A stretch of DNA of 64,000 nucleotides from Ichthyophis bannanicus (GCA_033557465.1 JAWIIG010000025.1:9354501-9418500); one strand, 5' to 3'; numbered from the stretch's first letter, positions 1-11,460 are shown. Numbers and translations: made by a program. Notes: generated by a model from the sequence alone, not told the origin.

Positions 1-1190
1 AAGGAGGCACGGTCACAGAGATGCAGCAGGCCACGGCATGCACTATCCAGGTCCTGCAACATCTGGCCCCCAACACAATGTCTGGAGTTCATAGGAGCAA
101 GGCTTGACATTCTTCATGCAAAGGCCTTCCTTCACCTGGACCGGGCCGACCGTCTCAGGGCACTGGCCTTAGATGTGCAACACTGTCCCTTGGTGTCAGC
201 TTGGCTTCTACTGCGCTTACTCAAGTACATGGCCTCTACTGTCCATGTCACCCCAGATGCCTGTCTGCACATGAGGGTTGCTAGGTGGTGCCTTCGAGAC
301 CAGTGGACACAGGCCATGGGCCGTCTCCAAGACAGAGTCTCAGTGACCCACTATTTGGCAGAATCTCTGACTTGGTGGCAAAATCCCCAACACCTTCAAG
401 TAGTGAATGCCCTTCCAGGCCCCATTATTTCTAAGGGTCCTCACTATGGATGCCTCCCTACTGGGATGGGGAGCCCATTGCGAAGAACTCCACACCCAGG
501 GCACCTGGTCGCAAGCTGAGGGCAACCAGCAGATCAAACTCTTGGAGCTTCAGGTACTATATCTAGCCCTCCCGAACGTTCTGTCACCACCTGAGGCACC
601 AGCTGGTGTTGATCCAAACAATCAGATGGCAGTGTTCCATGTGAACAAGCAGAAGGGCACGAGGACTCGCACCCTCTGCCACAAAACTATAACACTCTGC
701 TCCTACGCAATTCAACAGAGAATACTCCTACAGGCAGTATACCTACCAGGCCAGGACAATGCTCTGGCAGACAAACTGAGCAAGGTCCTCCAGCTACACG
801 AGTGGCAGTTGGACCCCAGAGTAACCACCTGCCTCTTCCAGCTCTGGGGACCCCATGGGTGAACCTCTTTTCCAGCTAGAACAACTACCAGTTGCCCCGC
901 TTCTTTTCCCGGCAGCCCCACCCGTCCTGGGTGGCGGCAGATGCGTTTCTCATTCTGTGGTCAGAAGGTCTCATATATACCTTCCCACCCACGCTGCTGA
1001 TTGCCAAAACACTCTTCAAGACTCTTCGTGACAAAGCCTCACTGATGGCTCCACTGTGGCCCAGGAAGCCAAGGTTCCCCTGCTCCTCCAACTGTCAGTG
1101 GAGTCTCCGATCCCAGTGGGGAGCTCCCCAGGACTCTTGTCTCAGGAGGAGAGCTCTCTCATGCACCCCAACCTGGGGTCCCTATCACTG
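1..1190 (+). pseudogene. DIRS A reverse transcriptase end, RNase H and methyltransferase-like tail
   Basis: The stretch at 205-300 encodes LLRLLKYMASTVHVTPDACL, the connection that follows the RT palm in this family. RNase H follows at about 430-850: LTMDASLLGWGAHCEELHTQ holds the first Asp, LLELQ the Glu, and NQMAVFHVNKQ and YLPGQDNALADKLS the later acidic motifs. The VLIQTD motif seen in sister copies is damaged. From about 890 the text PRFFSRQPHP and DAFLILWSEGLIYTFPP matches the region after RNase H that some authors relate to DNA methyltransferases. Reading frames change at about 400 and 865, so no full protein can be made. The RT catalytic motif lies before the window. Confidence 0.85.
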
Positions 1191-1229
1191 ACGGCATGGC
1201 TGCTGAAAGGGTGATCCTAGCTCCTTTCA

Positions 1230-2213
1230 ACCTCTCGGGAGAAGTGGAAGAGATCCTGCTGACCTCCCGTAAAGCCTCCACTGGGAGAGCTTACACCTTC
1301 AAATGGCGCAGGTTCTCGGTCTGGTGCGCGGAGCAACGGGTGAACCCATTCTCCTGCCCGGTGCAGCTGGTGCTGCAGTACCTTCTTCATCTCTCGCAAT
1401 CTGTGCTCAACTCAGACTCCTTTAGAGAGTGCACCTCAGTGCCCTGTTGGCGCATCACCACCCTATTGAAGGCAAGTCCCTCTCGGTTTAGCCTTTGGTT
1501 GCCCGCTTCTTGAGAGGGCTTCTGCAATCCAAACCCCCTTTCTGCCTTCCAGCAACGGAATGGGACCTCAATGTAGTATTGGCGCAGCTTACTCGCCCAC
1601 CATTTGAACCTCTGGCTACCTGCCACCTGAGATGCTTTTCGTGGAAGGTCGTGTTCCTAGTGCCACTTACTCCCGCTCGCAGGGTCAGCAAGCTTCAAGC
1701 CCTAGTGGCAGGCACTCTGTATACCAGTTTCTATAAGAACAGGGTCATGCTATGTACACACTCCAAATTCCTTCCGAAGGTGGTATCTCCTTTCTACCTC
1801 AACCAGGAGGTGGTGCTGCCCAAATTCTTCCCAAGGCCTCACTCCAGCAGGGCGGAGACTGTCCTTCACACCTTGGACTGTAAGAGGGCCCTGTCTTTCT
1901 ACATTCAGCGTACCCAGAGCCAACGGAACGTTTCTCGGCTTTTTGTTTCCTATGACCCCAGTCAGCTGGGAGAAGCAGTGACCAAATGGATACAGTCCAC
2001 CTGGATGGCAGACTGCATCACCCTAGCCTATGAGCAGGCTGGGCTCACACTAGATGACCGGGTCACAGTGTCAGGGCCATGGCAGCCTCTGTGGCAAACC
2101 TGCGCTCCATCCCGATGTTGGACATCTGCCAGGCCGCCACCTGGTCTTCAATCCATACCTTTGCAGCTCATTACTGTCTGTAGAGGGAGTCCCAATGGGA
2201 CAGCACCTTAGGC
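1230..2213 (+). pseudogene. DIRS A tyrosine recombinase (degenerate)
   Basis: A tyrosine recombinase would integrate the circular cDNA. The N-terminal core-binding part reads VEEILLTSRKASTGRAYTFK at 1238-1300. The catalytic part resumes at 1495 with ARFLRGLLQSKPP and WDLNVVLAQL, and the first catalytic Arg lies in ARRVSKLQAL, normally ARRISELQAL. KVVSPFYLNQEV and HTLDCKRALSFYIQRTQ follow. The second box, normally a His-x-x-Arg motif, is lost through a frameshift near 2060-2075. The remains of the AATW and HY motifs read in another frame near 2130-2180. It is certainly inactive. Confidence 0.85.
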
Positions 2214-2418
2214 CAGACTGTGCTCCGTAATCTTTTCAGAGTCTAGACAACTCCTACCCTCCGACCCTTCTGTGTTCAGGCTACTGGAGCATTGGTTTCC
2301 ATTGGACACACGGTTTGTACTGCAGTCTGTATTCACGGACTCAATTGCTGCTGCTCACGGCTCCCCTTGAGGGTGACCATGTTTTTTTCCTTACAGGCTT
2401 TAGGTAGCCTGTAGCTAG

Positions 2419-2516
2419 GGAGTCCCATATGTGAGGACTGCTTGGTTCCCGGAGAAAGTGTAGTTACTCACCTGTAACAGGAATTCTCTGGGGACAGCAG
2501 GAATCAGTCTTCACAA
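2419..2516. repeat. DIRS A internal complementary region (ICR)
   Basis: The first half (CATATGTGAGGACTGCTTGG onward) is the complement of a family I left terminal repeat. The second half (AGTTACTCACCTGTAACAGG onward) is the complement of the right terminal repeat at 2706-2775. In DIRS elements the ICR templates completion of the ends and circle formation. Confidence 0.8.
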
Positions 2517-2705
2517 CCCTCCCTTCTCCCCTTGGAGTTGCTCCTTTACCATCTTTTTTTTTTTTTTTGCCGTCTTTTAGCTGTCATCTGACTGAACAAG
2601 ATGGCACCCTTGTGCGGGAAGAGTAACACGCACGTGCGGTGGCATCTCCCAAAGGCTTTCTGTGAAAACTGTGGAGATGATTCCATGAGGGCTCTGTCGG
2701 CGCTG

Positions 2706-2775
2706 ATGTTACCCATATGTGAGGACTGATTCCTGCTGTCCCTGGAGAACACCTGTTACAGGTGAGTAACTATGC
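2706..2775 (+). repeat. DIRS A right terminal repeat
   Basis: It contains CATATGTGAGGACTGATTCC and CTGTTACAGGTGAGTAACTA. It is inverted relative to the second half of the ICR at 2419-2516. It also contains a consensus-like 5' splice site, CAG followed by GTGAGT. Confidence 0.82.
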
Positions 2776-2854
2776 TTTCCCCTCTGCTTTAGGGCCTCAG
2801 GCTCGTTCTGAATCCTTTCAGGAGGAGGACCCTCTCGGGCTATGCAATTAAGGT

Positions 2855-4720
2855 TTGGCATCCCATTCCCTGGTGCCTCTGGTGGGCAGCAGGCTTCACC
2901 TCTTCTTTCAAGAATGGACCCGGGTTACCAAGGATCTCCGGGTGCTAGACACCTTTCAGTTCGGCTATGTCCTGGAATGCAAAGAGCCAATTCTAGATGC
3001 CATAGTCATTTCCCCTTGTGGGTCTGCAATCAAAAGTGCTACACTGTGGACCACCTTGAACAAATTACTTCACCTAAATGTGGTGGTGCCTGTCCCCCCA
3101 AGCAAATGGGGGCAAGTGCAAATACTCCATCTACTTTGTGGTGCCAAAGAAGGATGGGTCATTCTGACGCATTCTGGACCTCAAGGGGGTCAACGAGCAC
3201 TTGCACGTCCTGTGCTTTCAGATGGAAACCTGTGTTCCATGATTCAGTCTAGGCACTGAGTTGAATTCTTGGCTTCTCTGGATCTGGCCAAAGCCTATTT
3301 TCATATCTTGATCTGCTGATCCACCCGGCAGTATCTGTGTTTTGTTGTGCTTGGCTCTCACTATCAGTTTGGGCTTCCTTTGGGCTCTCCAACACCTCAA
3401 GGACGTTCTCCAAGGGTCATGGTGGTGGCAGGTGCACCATTAAGAGATCTGCATCCATCCCTATATGGACGATTGGCTCATCCAAGCCCATACCCTGTCA
3501 GAAATGTCTCACATGATGTCCCGAGTGGTGTCCTTTTTGGAAAAACTTGGTTGGGTGATCAATCAGGAAAAGAGCCAACTTTTGCCTTCCCAGTCCTTTA
3601 AGTTTCTGGGAGCATGTGTCGACACTTGAGTGGACAGAGTTTTCCTGTCAGAGGAGAAAGTCAGAAGACCATTGGATTGCCTGGCAATGTTCTGTGCACA
3701 GAAGACCCCCCAGAGTCTGGGATTATCTTCAGCTCCTCGGATTGATTGCGGAAACCATAGAGATGGTTCAGAGGGCACATGCTCACATGCGGCTGCTCCA
3801 GCAGCCTATGTTGACTCAATGGTTCCCGAGTTCTCAGGAGTTTGAGTGCAGGCTTCCACTCATGTTGAGGGTGAAGGCCAGCCTGTGGTGAATGGAGGCA
3901 CTTGTCATTTGAAGAAGGGCGTGCCCCTGGACGATTTCTCCTGGATCCTGCTGACAACGGATGCCAGTCTCTCATGCTGGGGAGTCCATTGCTAAGACCG
4001 TACGGCCCTGGGCTGTTGGAACCGCAGGGAAGCAGTGTGGTCCATCAACTACCCCGAGGCAAGGGCCATCAAGTTGGCTTTTCTGCATTTCTGGCTCTTG
4101 GTTGAGGGCTGGGCAGTTTGAGTCTTTTCAGACAATGCCATAGCAGTGGAGTATGTCAATTGGCAAGGTGGCACAAGGAATGCCAGAGTGGCTCTAGAGA
4201 TTGATTTCCTGTTTGCCTGGGCAGAGAAGAACCTTCTAGCCTTGTCGGCCCAGCACATTACCAGGATGGACAACGTGGAAATGGACTTCCTCAGCTGCCA
4301 CTCTCTGAATCCCGGCGAGTAGGAATTGAGTCAGGAGGTGTTTCAGTTGATTCTGTGCTGCTGGTGTCACCCCAAAATGGATCTGATCGTGATCCGCTCC
4401 AGTGCCAAAGTTTTCTGCTTCTTCATTCGCAACATGGAGATGGGATCCAAAGGCGTTGATGCCCTGGCCCAGTCAGTGGCTGCTGTATCTGTTTCCTCCA
4501 TGGCCCCTAATGGGGCGTGTGATTTGGCATATAGAATGCCACCTGGGCAGGATTGTTCTGGTAGCGCCGGATTGGCCATGGAGAAAGTGGTTCAAAGACC
4601 TGATGCGGTTCCTTCAGGTGCCTCCTCTTTGGTTGTCTTCGTCCCAGGGACTATTGCAACAGGGGCCGATCATCCTGGAGGACCCAGCTCCCTTCTTGCT
4701 TACAGCATAGCTCTTGAAAG
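2855..4720 (+). pseudogene. DIRS C reverse transcriptase and RNase H (degenerate)
   Basis: RT begins with VGSRLHLFFQEWTRVTKDLR at 2880 and FQFGYVLECKEPILD. A later block reads SLDLAKAYFHI around 3275 and FLGACVDT at 3604. The YLDD region near 3460 is frameshifted. RNase H is recognisable at about 3945-4320: LTTDASLSCWGVHC, then VFSDNAIAVEYVNWQGGTRN and LALSAQHITRMDNVEMDFLS. Sequence to about 4720 corresponds to the post-RNase H region, ending in LLAYSIALER, which in element B leads into the recombinase. Frames change repeatedly, so this is a fossil. Confidence 0.8.
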
Positions 4721-5520
4721 GAGACTGCTAGAGTGTGAGCTACTCTCCAGCAGTAATTTCTACTCTACTCTGTGCCCAGAGGAAGTCTTCCAAACTAGCA
4801 TACATGTGGCTATGATGCCTCTTTGAGCGCTGTGCGGCGAACAGCACTTGGCTCCTAGCACTTGGCTCCTGAGGCAGTCAAGGTGTTCTCCCTGTTTGCC
4901 TTTCTGCAGGATGGCCTAGAGAAGGGCCTCTCCCTTAGCTCTCTGATGGTTCAGGTGGCAACTTGGGCCTGTTTCCATGGTCTGGTGGCTGGCAAGTCTT
5001 TGGCTTTGCACTCGAATGTCTCACATTTTCTACAGAGGTTCGACGTCTGCATCCTTCTCTTTTGTCTGTGATTCCTTCTTGGGATCTGTGTCTGGTGTTC
5101 AGGGCCCTGATGGTGGCCCCCTTTGAGCCATTGAAACATGCAACCTTAAAGGATTTGGTGCTCAGGATTGTCTTCTTGGTCGCAATTTGTTCTGCAAAGT
5201 GGATTTATGAGCTTCAGGCTCTGTTTTGCCAGAATCCTTATCTGTCTTTTTCAATGAAGGCCATTTCCATTCAGCCTGTGCCTTCCTTCTTGCCTAAAGT
5301 GCTGTCTCCCTTTCATGTGAACCAGGTAGTTTGCCTGCCGCCCTTCTCTAAGGAACAGTGTTGGGGGAAGGATAAGAATCTTCGCCTTATGAATGTCTGG
5401 AGGGTGCTTCTCCAGTACTTGGAGGTTATGAATTCCTTTCATAAGTCAAACCATCTTTTTGTGCTGTTTGCTGGCCAGTGCAAGGGTGAAGTGGGAGCTA
5501 AGTCAACTTTGGATTAAGGA
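4720..5520 (+). pseudogene. DIRS C tyrosine recombinase (degenerate)
   Basis: The best block, at 5107-5514, reads LMVAPFEPLKHATLKDLVLR, VFLVAICSAKWIYELQALFC and PSFLPKVLSPFHVNQVV. The first catalytic Arg box, normally SARRISELQAL, is SAKWIYELQAL, so the Arg is replaced. FHKSNHLFVLFAGQCKGE and the start of the next box follow, then a stop at 5515. The final His-x-x-Arg and Tyr motifs are not recognisable before the ICR. The frame is inactive. Confidence 0.78.
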
Positions 5521-5787
5521 GGCCATTTTCTTGGCATATCTATTTTTTAAAAAAATGGCCGGTTCCAGAGGGTTTGCATCCCCATTCTACCCAAGCACAA
5601 GCATCCTCATGGGCGGAGCAGAGCTCGGTAGCCCATGCAAACATTTTTTGGGCAGCAATGTGGGTGTTACTGTCCACTTTTGTCAAGTATTATCACTTGG
5701 ATATCTCCATGCATGCAGACACAGCCTTCTCAAGAGTTTTGTGAACTGCTGTCTTCTTCCCACCCAGTGGTGCTGTAGCTTTGATAC

Positions 5788-5890
5788 ATCCCACTTGTTT
5801 GGACTGCTTAAGTAGGACGATATGAAAGGTGACATTTTACTTACCAGATAATGCCCTTTCCTTGAGTCCTGCTAGACCAGTCCAGGGTTC
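5788..5890. repeat. DIRS C internal complementary region
   Basis: CCACTTGTTTGGACTGCTTA is the complement of the missing left end, by analogy with B. ATTTTACTTACCAGATAATG and TTGAGTCCTGCTAGACCAGT are the complement of the right terminal repeat at 6204-6276. Confidence 0.72.
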
Positions 5891-6203
5891 CGCCCCTGAA
5901 ACTGTATTTGTTTTGTTCTTCCGCTGCGATACCCATGGGTCCGCCATGATTTTTTACTTGGCTCTGCAGGCTCATCTTCTACTGACAGCCTTCTCTTTCT
6001 AACTTCTTGTACATAGTTCTCTACTTTTGTTTACTCATTGTTGCCCACATTGAGGTTGTGTGAGGCTTGCTCTGTATCTCCCATATGCTTTGGGATGAAT
6101 ACTGAAGGGACTTCTGGTGACTGAGGCGGATAGAGGCACAAGAGTGATATCATTGAAACCTGGGCTTTTCATTGGTTCTTTGTCTCTACCAATCTACTGG
6201 TAG

Positions 6204-6276
6204 GGGAACACAACCCACTTGTCTGGACTGGTCTAGCAGGACTCAAAGAAAGGACATTTTCTGGTAAGTAAAATGT
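6204..6276 (+). repeat. DIRS C right terminal repeat
   Basis: CTTGTCTGGACTGGTCTAGC and AAAGGACATTTTCTGGTAAG are inverted copies of ICR sequence at 5830-5890. The end after GTAAAATGT is approximate. Confidence 0.7.
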
Positions 6277-7644
6277 TGCTTTTTCATTTGATGGTTCCTA
6301 TCTAGGGTTTAGGACAGTGGCTCTCAACCCAGCCCACTGGGACCTCTAGGCCAGTCAGGTTTTCAGGATATCCACAATGACTATGCATGAGATAGATCTG
6401 CATGCACTGCTTCCACTGTATGTAGATCTGGTTTAGAGGATGAATTACAAGATCCTCAATTTCCTCTAGAACAGACTTTGTCATTAGCCTGCCCTAGGCT
6501 TCTAATTTTTCATGTTATACTTTGCAGTCCCCTTTCTCACCATGATCAAAAGGAGTTCAGACAATTTGGACTTAATAGGATTCTGGCACATTTGAGTTTT
6601 TCTTCACCAAATTCCAAGTACCAAGGAAATACTTGCACATCTTTTAACAAGATAGAATTCTTCTGGGCAGATCTTTTGGACCCAAGCAAGCAAAATCCAC
6701 ATAAAAGACAATGTAGCCCAAGCAGTGGTGTCCTCTTAAAATCACCATTACAGGGACACCTTGTCCATCTTACACATGTAAGACTGAGTTCTTTATTCCT
6801 ATGCGTCTAGAGCTTGGTCTGTTTATGCAATAGCATTCTTCACCTGGCATCCTCTCTCCAGATATTTCCCACCCACGCCCTCTCTCCACCTTCCTCTCTC
6901 CAGTTGTTGTTATATTTTACTAAATATGAAATCTACTACTGGGGGGGAGGAAGGGACCCAGCTGTTGTAGGAAAAGGATCCATAATCCTTCAGTACAGAG
7001 GCAATGTGACTTTGAATGATTCTATGGATGGTTTTCTTTTTTTTTTCCAAAGGTACAGAAAGGGGGAAATAATTTCTAAATTCCTGTAGTAAGCAGTTAT
7101 TTGATGATAGCTTCCATTGAGATCAAGTTCCACTCATCGGCGTCTTTCTGTCCTGTTCCATTCTTGGGTAGACCAGACATTTTTCAGAACTGACCTCATT
7201 CTTTCACTTTATCTGGAACTTTGTTAGCCTCCCATAACTTCCTCTTGTTGTCCTCCTCCCTTTTTAAGTGGATTTCCAATTTGCTTTGTAAATCTTTAAC
7301 TTTCAATGACATGATGATATCTGTTTCTTGGTAAAGCACTTTGATTAAAAAGTGTGACATCACTTGTGCAGCTTCACTTTGAGGTCCACATGCAGAAAAG
7401 AAATGTAGAGAATATATTGGAGACCTCGCTTCGCCACATAATGGAAACTCAGGTACTTCTCTAAGCTTAGTTTTATCTTGTACTGCAGGGTTTCAGACTT
7501 CTACATGCTAGAAATGATCAGAGTTCATTGTGTCTTATTATCTCTTGTCAAACATCCAGAGGTTCTTTACATTCCTGTAGAGCCACTGATGTACCAGGTG
7601 CCACACTGAAGAGGAGCCTGATGCAGAGACGAGGAAACCAGTAC
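6277..7644. other. Unassigned intron sequence between C and D
   Basis: I recognise no gene here. A short block at about 6313-6470 begins CAGTGGCTCTCAACCCA, close to the CAGTGGTTCTCAA ends of hAT DNA transposons, and continues TCAGGTTTTCAGGATATCCA, so it may be a hAT-type remnant. The rest is A/T-rich with pyrimidine tracts and short open frames that resemble nothing I know. Confidence 0.4.
6313..6470. mobile_element. Possible hAT-type DNA transposon remnant
   Basis: One terminus resembles a hAT-Charlie end (CAGTGGCTCTCAACCCA). No matching inverted terminus or 8-bp duplication was found, so it is truncated or misassigned. Confidence 0.35.
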
Positions 7645-7705
7645 TTCTCTGGGAGCAAGCAGAAAGTCCCTCCTCACATATGGGTGACATTGGCACCAAC
7701 AGAGC
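7645..7705 (+). repeat. DIRS D left terminal repeat
   Basis: CTCTGGGAGCAAGCAGAAAG followed by CCTCACATATGGGTGACATT matches the left ends of E, F and G and is the complement of the first half of the ICR at 11578. Confidence 0.75.
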
Positions 7706-8159
7706 CTGTGCAGTAATCTCTCCCAAGCTTTCAAAGAAAGCCTTTGGGAGATATACCACGCATGCATGGTCCCCTTCCCTCCCAAGAGTGCATCTAGTCT
7801 CGGTCTCCTTTTTTCCGCAGAGCCCATCGGATATGTGTCTGTTCCCCTCAGGAAAAACTTGATAGTTTTTGTCTTAAAATATGCCTTTCTCTGGTCATGT
7901 ACCAGTCCCTTCTCGCCCCCGAGTCTGCTTGCTTCAGTGTCGCGTTTTCTTGGGTTCTTTTCTTTCTTTTTTTCTACTTTTTCATTGCAGTTTCACGCCT
8001 TTTTCCTGGCCGGGCCAAGTGAGTTTGACCTCATGGGGGCTGTCTTCCCTGCCATGGCCTTGGTCAGTGGCTTCAATCCGTGCAACTGCTGCGAACACAT
8101 GTCACTCACGGACCCACACAACTGCTGCCTTTGATACCTCAGGCTGGATCATGATTCCT

Positions 8160-8517
8160 TGGTCTGCAGTCGTCCGACCTGGAGCAATGGGTACAGGACA
8201 AGCTGGTCGATGTTCCCTGCCAAGGAAAGAACCTCTTTTGCAAACCCATGACGGGCAAGGCCGCCGAGTTGGAGTCCAACTACCTGACTAGGACCATGCT
8301 CTCCAAGAAGACCACTGACCCTTCCCAAAGGAAGACTTCGGGCAGAAAGTCCTCATTCCTGAAGAAGAGGAAGGCTTATGAAAACTACACCCAGTACCCG
8401 GCCTTCCCAGCTCACCAACAGGGCCAGCAGGCCAAGGGACAGGGGTATAGCCCGCATAAGTCTAAGGCCCCCAAGCCCCAGACCATGCCATCGGTGCAAC
8501 CTGGAGGGGGGTTTTGA
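8160..8517 (+). pseudogene. DIRS D gag C-terminal remnant
   Basis: The remnant encodes SDLEQWVQDKLVDVPCQGKN, the conserved block near the gag C-terminus in E, F and G, followed by a basic Lys/Gln-rich tail ending at 8517. The N-terminal Cys/His motif and middle of gag are absent. Between about 8020 and 8180 the text jumps from 5' leader-like sequence to this block, which indicates an internal deletion. A nucleocapsid-like RNA-binding role would be expected of the intact protein; that is inference. Confidence 0.72.
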
Positions 8518-8589
8518 CTCCTTGGGTATAGCCACTCTTCCCCCAGGGGACGCAGCCCCTGCAGCACATGGGGGGGGGGGGTTGTCTGG

Positions 8590-9380
8590 TACATTATGCC
8601 CACAGGTGGTCTGCCATCACACCAATGCATGGGCTCTCCAGGTGGTCAGGGAGGGTTACCTTCTTAACCTCCTACAGACGCCCCCACCATTCTTCCCGGG
8701 AGAGCCCCCCAGGAGCTCCTTTCACCAGCTCTGCTCCAACAAGAGCTTGCAGGCCTTCTAACAAGCAAAGCAGTGGAACCCGTCCTTGTCCACCTCAGGG
8801 GCAGGGGGTTCTACTCCCACTATTTCCTGGTCCCTAAAAGGACTGAAGGGTTTCGTCCCATTTTGGACCTGCAGGACCTCAACAGGTTCCTGGTGAGGGA
8901 AAAGTTCAAGGTGCTCTCCCTTGGAACATTGCTGCCTTACCTCCAGCAGGGAGACTGACTTTGCTCATTGGACTTAAAGGATGTGTACACGCACATCCTT
9001 ATCCACCCCCTCCACAGGCAGCACCTTTGCTTTGTGGTGGGTGGAGGTCATTACTAGTACAGAGTGCTCCCCTATGGGCTGGCCGCTATGTGGGTATACA
9101 TCAAATGCCTGGCGGTCGTCGCAACCCACCTCAGGCTCTAAGGGGTCTTCGTCTTTCCCTGTCTGGACAACTGGTTGATAAAGGGCAGCACCACCGCCAA
9201 AGGGCAACAGGCCACACAATCCTTGTCCTAGAGCACTTGGGGTTTGTAGTCAACTACCCAAAATCTCATCTCCAGTCAACTCAAGACCTGGAGTTCATAG
9301 GGGTGCAGCTGGACACGGTGCAGGCCAGGACTTTTCTTCCAAGGGACAGAGCCCTGCACCTTTAGGCACTCTCAGAGAGC
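8590..9380 (+). pseudogene. DIRS D reverse transcriptase (degenerate)
   Basis: RT blocks in order: WALQVVREGYLLNLLQTPPP at 8630; RGFYSHYFLVPKRTEGFRPI and LDLQDLNRFLVREKFKVLSL at 8805-8925; SLDLKDVYTHILIHPLHRQH at about 8965-9025; and a catalytic motif that reads CLDN near 9160, where active copies have YLDD. GFVVNYPKSHLQSTQDLEFI at 9240-9300 is the thumb region. A stop at 8956 and several frame changes break it. With CLDN the copy would be catalytically dead even without them. Confidence 0.85.
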
Positions 9381-9413
9381 ACTCAGTGATGCCGCTCAGC
9401 ATCTGCCTGACAT

Positions 9414-10025
9414 ATGCTCCGCCTACTGGGATACATGGCATCCATGGTGCATGTCATCCCAGGCTCCCGCTTGCAGATGTGGGCAGCCCAGTGGGCACTC
9501 CACTCTCAGTGGTCACAGGCCACAGAGTGCCTGCGGGACAGGGCGACTGTCACCATTCCCCTGGCAGGGATGCCTTTTCAGACCCCCGCACTTCAGAGGA
9601 TCCTCACGATGGATGCCTCAAAATTGGGGCGGGAAGCCCACTGCGGCGATCTCTGCACTCAGGACAGTTGGTTGCTGGCAGAGAGCTTCCAGCAAATCAA
9701 CCTCCTGGAGCTCCAGGCTGTTGCCTTAGACCTCTGGGCTTTTCGCCACCACCTGCAGGAACAATTGGTACTGGTCCAGACCGACAAGCAGGTGGCAATG
9801 TTCTACATAAACAAAAAAGGGGGCACAGGGTCATCCCTCCTTTGCCAGGAAGCAGCAGGCATCTGCATTTCTACCAGCAACAATGGGATGCTTCTGCAGG
9901 CAGTATACCTCCTGGGCCAGGTCAGTGCCCTGGCGGACCGGCTCAGCTGGGTCCTCCAGCCACACGAGTGGAGACTGGAACCCAGAGTTGCCCATCAGTT
10001 ATTCTGGTGCTGGGGGCTCCCATAA
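9414..10025 (+). pseudogene. DIRS D RNase H domain (open over about 200 codons)
   Basis: Domain order is LLGYMASMVHV (end of RT), LTMDASKLGREAHCGDL with the first Asp, INLLELQAVALDLWAF with the Glu, VLVQTDKQVAMFYINKKGG with the third acidic residue, and VYLLGQVSALADRLSWVLQ with the last. All four acidic positions are present. The frame is intact to 10023, where a stop cuts the methyltransferase-like tail. That tail continues in another frame at about 10045-10330 (RQPHPVRVATDAFLISWVEG). A second long open frame overlaps this region in the +2 phase (9386-10117). Confidence 0.82.
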
Positions 10026-10384
10026 ATGGATCTCTGCCAGCCCAGCCAATGCCCGGCTTCCCCATTTCTGTTCTCGGCAGCCACACCCTGTCAGGGTGGC
10101 AACTGATGCCTTCCTGATCTCATGGGTGGAGGGTCTCCTTTATGCCTTCCTGCCACACCCCTGATCGTCAAGACCCTCTTCAAGGTCCAACGTAACTGGG
10201 CCACAGTGATCCTGATAGCTTCATGGTGGGCCAAGCAGCCATGGTTTCCCCTGCATTTCCACCTATCCAAGGCACCCCTGGTTCCCCTGGGGTGTGACCC
10301 AGGCCTACTGACGCAGGAAGAGGGCTCTCTCCTGCACCCCAACCTGGGGTCCTTGACACTCACATCCTGGCTGCTGAGCAGGTA

Positions 10385-11460
10385 GCCCAGGCTCCTTTCC
10401 GCCTCTCTACAGAGGTGAAGGAGGTGCTCCTGACCTCCTGTAAGACTTCCACCTGCCAGGTGTATGCTTTCAAGGGCAGAGGTTCTCCTGGTGCGCGGAG
10501 AGGAGGACCAACCCCTTCTGCTCCATCCAGCTAATGCTGCAGTATTTGCTTCACCTATCGGACAGGCTTGAAGACTAACTCCATTGGGGTGCACCTCAGC
10601 ATGCAGATGGTGCACCACCATCAAATCGAAGGCAAACCCTTCTTCACTCAGGTATTATTGGCTCGCTTCCTGAGAGGTCTCCTTCTCTCAAAGGCTCCCA
10701 TCCGTCCCCCGGCGGCGGAGTGGAACTTGAATGTGGTACTCTCAAAGCTTACCATGCCACCATTTGAGCCTCTCAGCTCCTGCCATCTTAAGTATCTCAC
10801 TTGTAAGGTGGTTTTCCTCTTGGCACTCACGTCTGCTTGCCATGTCAGCGAGCTCCAAGCGTTGGTGGCGGTCCCATCGTATACTAGGTTCTATAGGAAC
10901 AGGGTCGTGCTTTGCATGTACCCCAGGTTCCTGCCCAAGGTGGTGTCTCCATTCCACTTTAACCAGCAGGTGGTGGCCACCCACCTTCTTTACGCAGCCC
11001 CATGCCAGCAGGGTGGAGGCCATCCTTCATACACTGGACTGTAAGTGGGTGCTTTCCTTCTACCTGCAGCGCACCCAGGGCCACTGTTGAGATTTTCAGC
11101 TCTTTGTCTCTTTTGACCCAAGTCTTTTGGGGATGGTAGTCTCTGAGCACACACTATCCACCTGGGTGGCAGACTGCATTGCCTTTGTCTACGAGCAGGC
11201 TGGTCTCTCGCTGGAGCGCTGTGTCATGGTGTATAGCATCCAGGCCATGGTTGCCTCGGTGACAAATCTGCTTTCCGTTCCCTTGTTGGAAATCTGCTGG
11301 GCCGCCACCTGGGTCCTCAGTCCATACCTTCGCAGCTCATTACTGGCTGGAGAGGGAGTCCCATCGGGACAGTGCCTCCGGCCGGGCAGTACTCTGTCAT
11401 TTGTTCGGGGTGCAGGCAACTCCTGCCCTCCAGTCCTTGCTGTGTTTGGGTTTCATTGCT
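10385..11460 (+). pseudogene. DIRS D tyrosine recombinase (degenerate)
   Basis: The core-binding part is damaged at 10400-10560. The catalytic part at 10650-11050 reads LARFLRGLLLSKAPIRPPAA, PPFEPLSSCHLKYLTCKVVF and SACHVSELQALVAV, so the first Arg of the ARRISEL box is His. YPRFLPKVVSPFHFNQQVV follows, then a frame change. The 3' block at 11127-11360 holds STWVADCIAFVYEQAGLSLE, then a degenerate second box near 11235 and AATW at 11308. The Arg replacement and frame breaks make it inactive. Confidence 0.82.

Larger units (their letters stand above)
1..2775 (+). mobile_element. DIRS family I element A (5' part outside window)
   Basis: This is the 3' portion of a tyrosine-recombinase retrotransposon. 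It starts inside reverse transcriptase, then shows RNase H, a methyltransferase-like segment, a tyrosine recombinase, an internal complementary region at 2419-2516 and a right terminal repeat ending at about 2775. The order and the terminal repeats match elements D, E, F and G in this window. All coding parts contain frameshifts or stops. Directly after 2775 comes TTT and then sequence of a different DIRS family (C) starting inside its coding region, so A probably inserted into C. C's own 5' part would then lie before the window. Confidence 0.88.
2779..6276 (+). mobile_element. DIRS family II element C (5' truncated)
   Basis: This is a second, distinct DIRS lineage, related to element B. It starts abruptly at the end of A, inside the RT region, and continues with RT, RNase H, a tyrosine recombinase, an ICR (about 5788-5890) and a right terminal repeat (about 6204-6276). 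Its ends read TTTTACTTACCAG and CTGGTAAGTAAAATG instead of the family I CTCACCTGTAAC type. Many stops and frameshifts show that it is old. A likely inserted into it. Confidence 0.85.

Noticed and set aside
2461..2772. A short independent transposon with inverted ends (about 310 bp)
   Set aside because: The inverted repeats are the second half of the DIRS ICR and the right terminal repeat. The same arrangement occurs in D, E, F and G as part of the full element.
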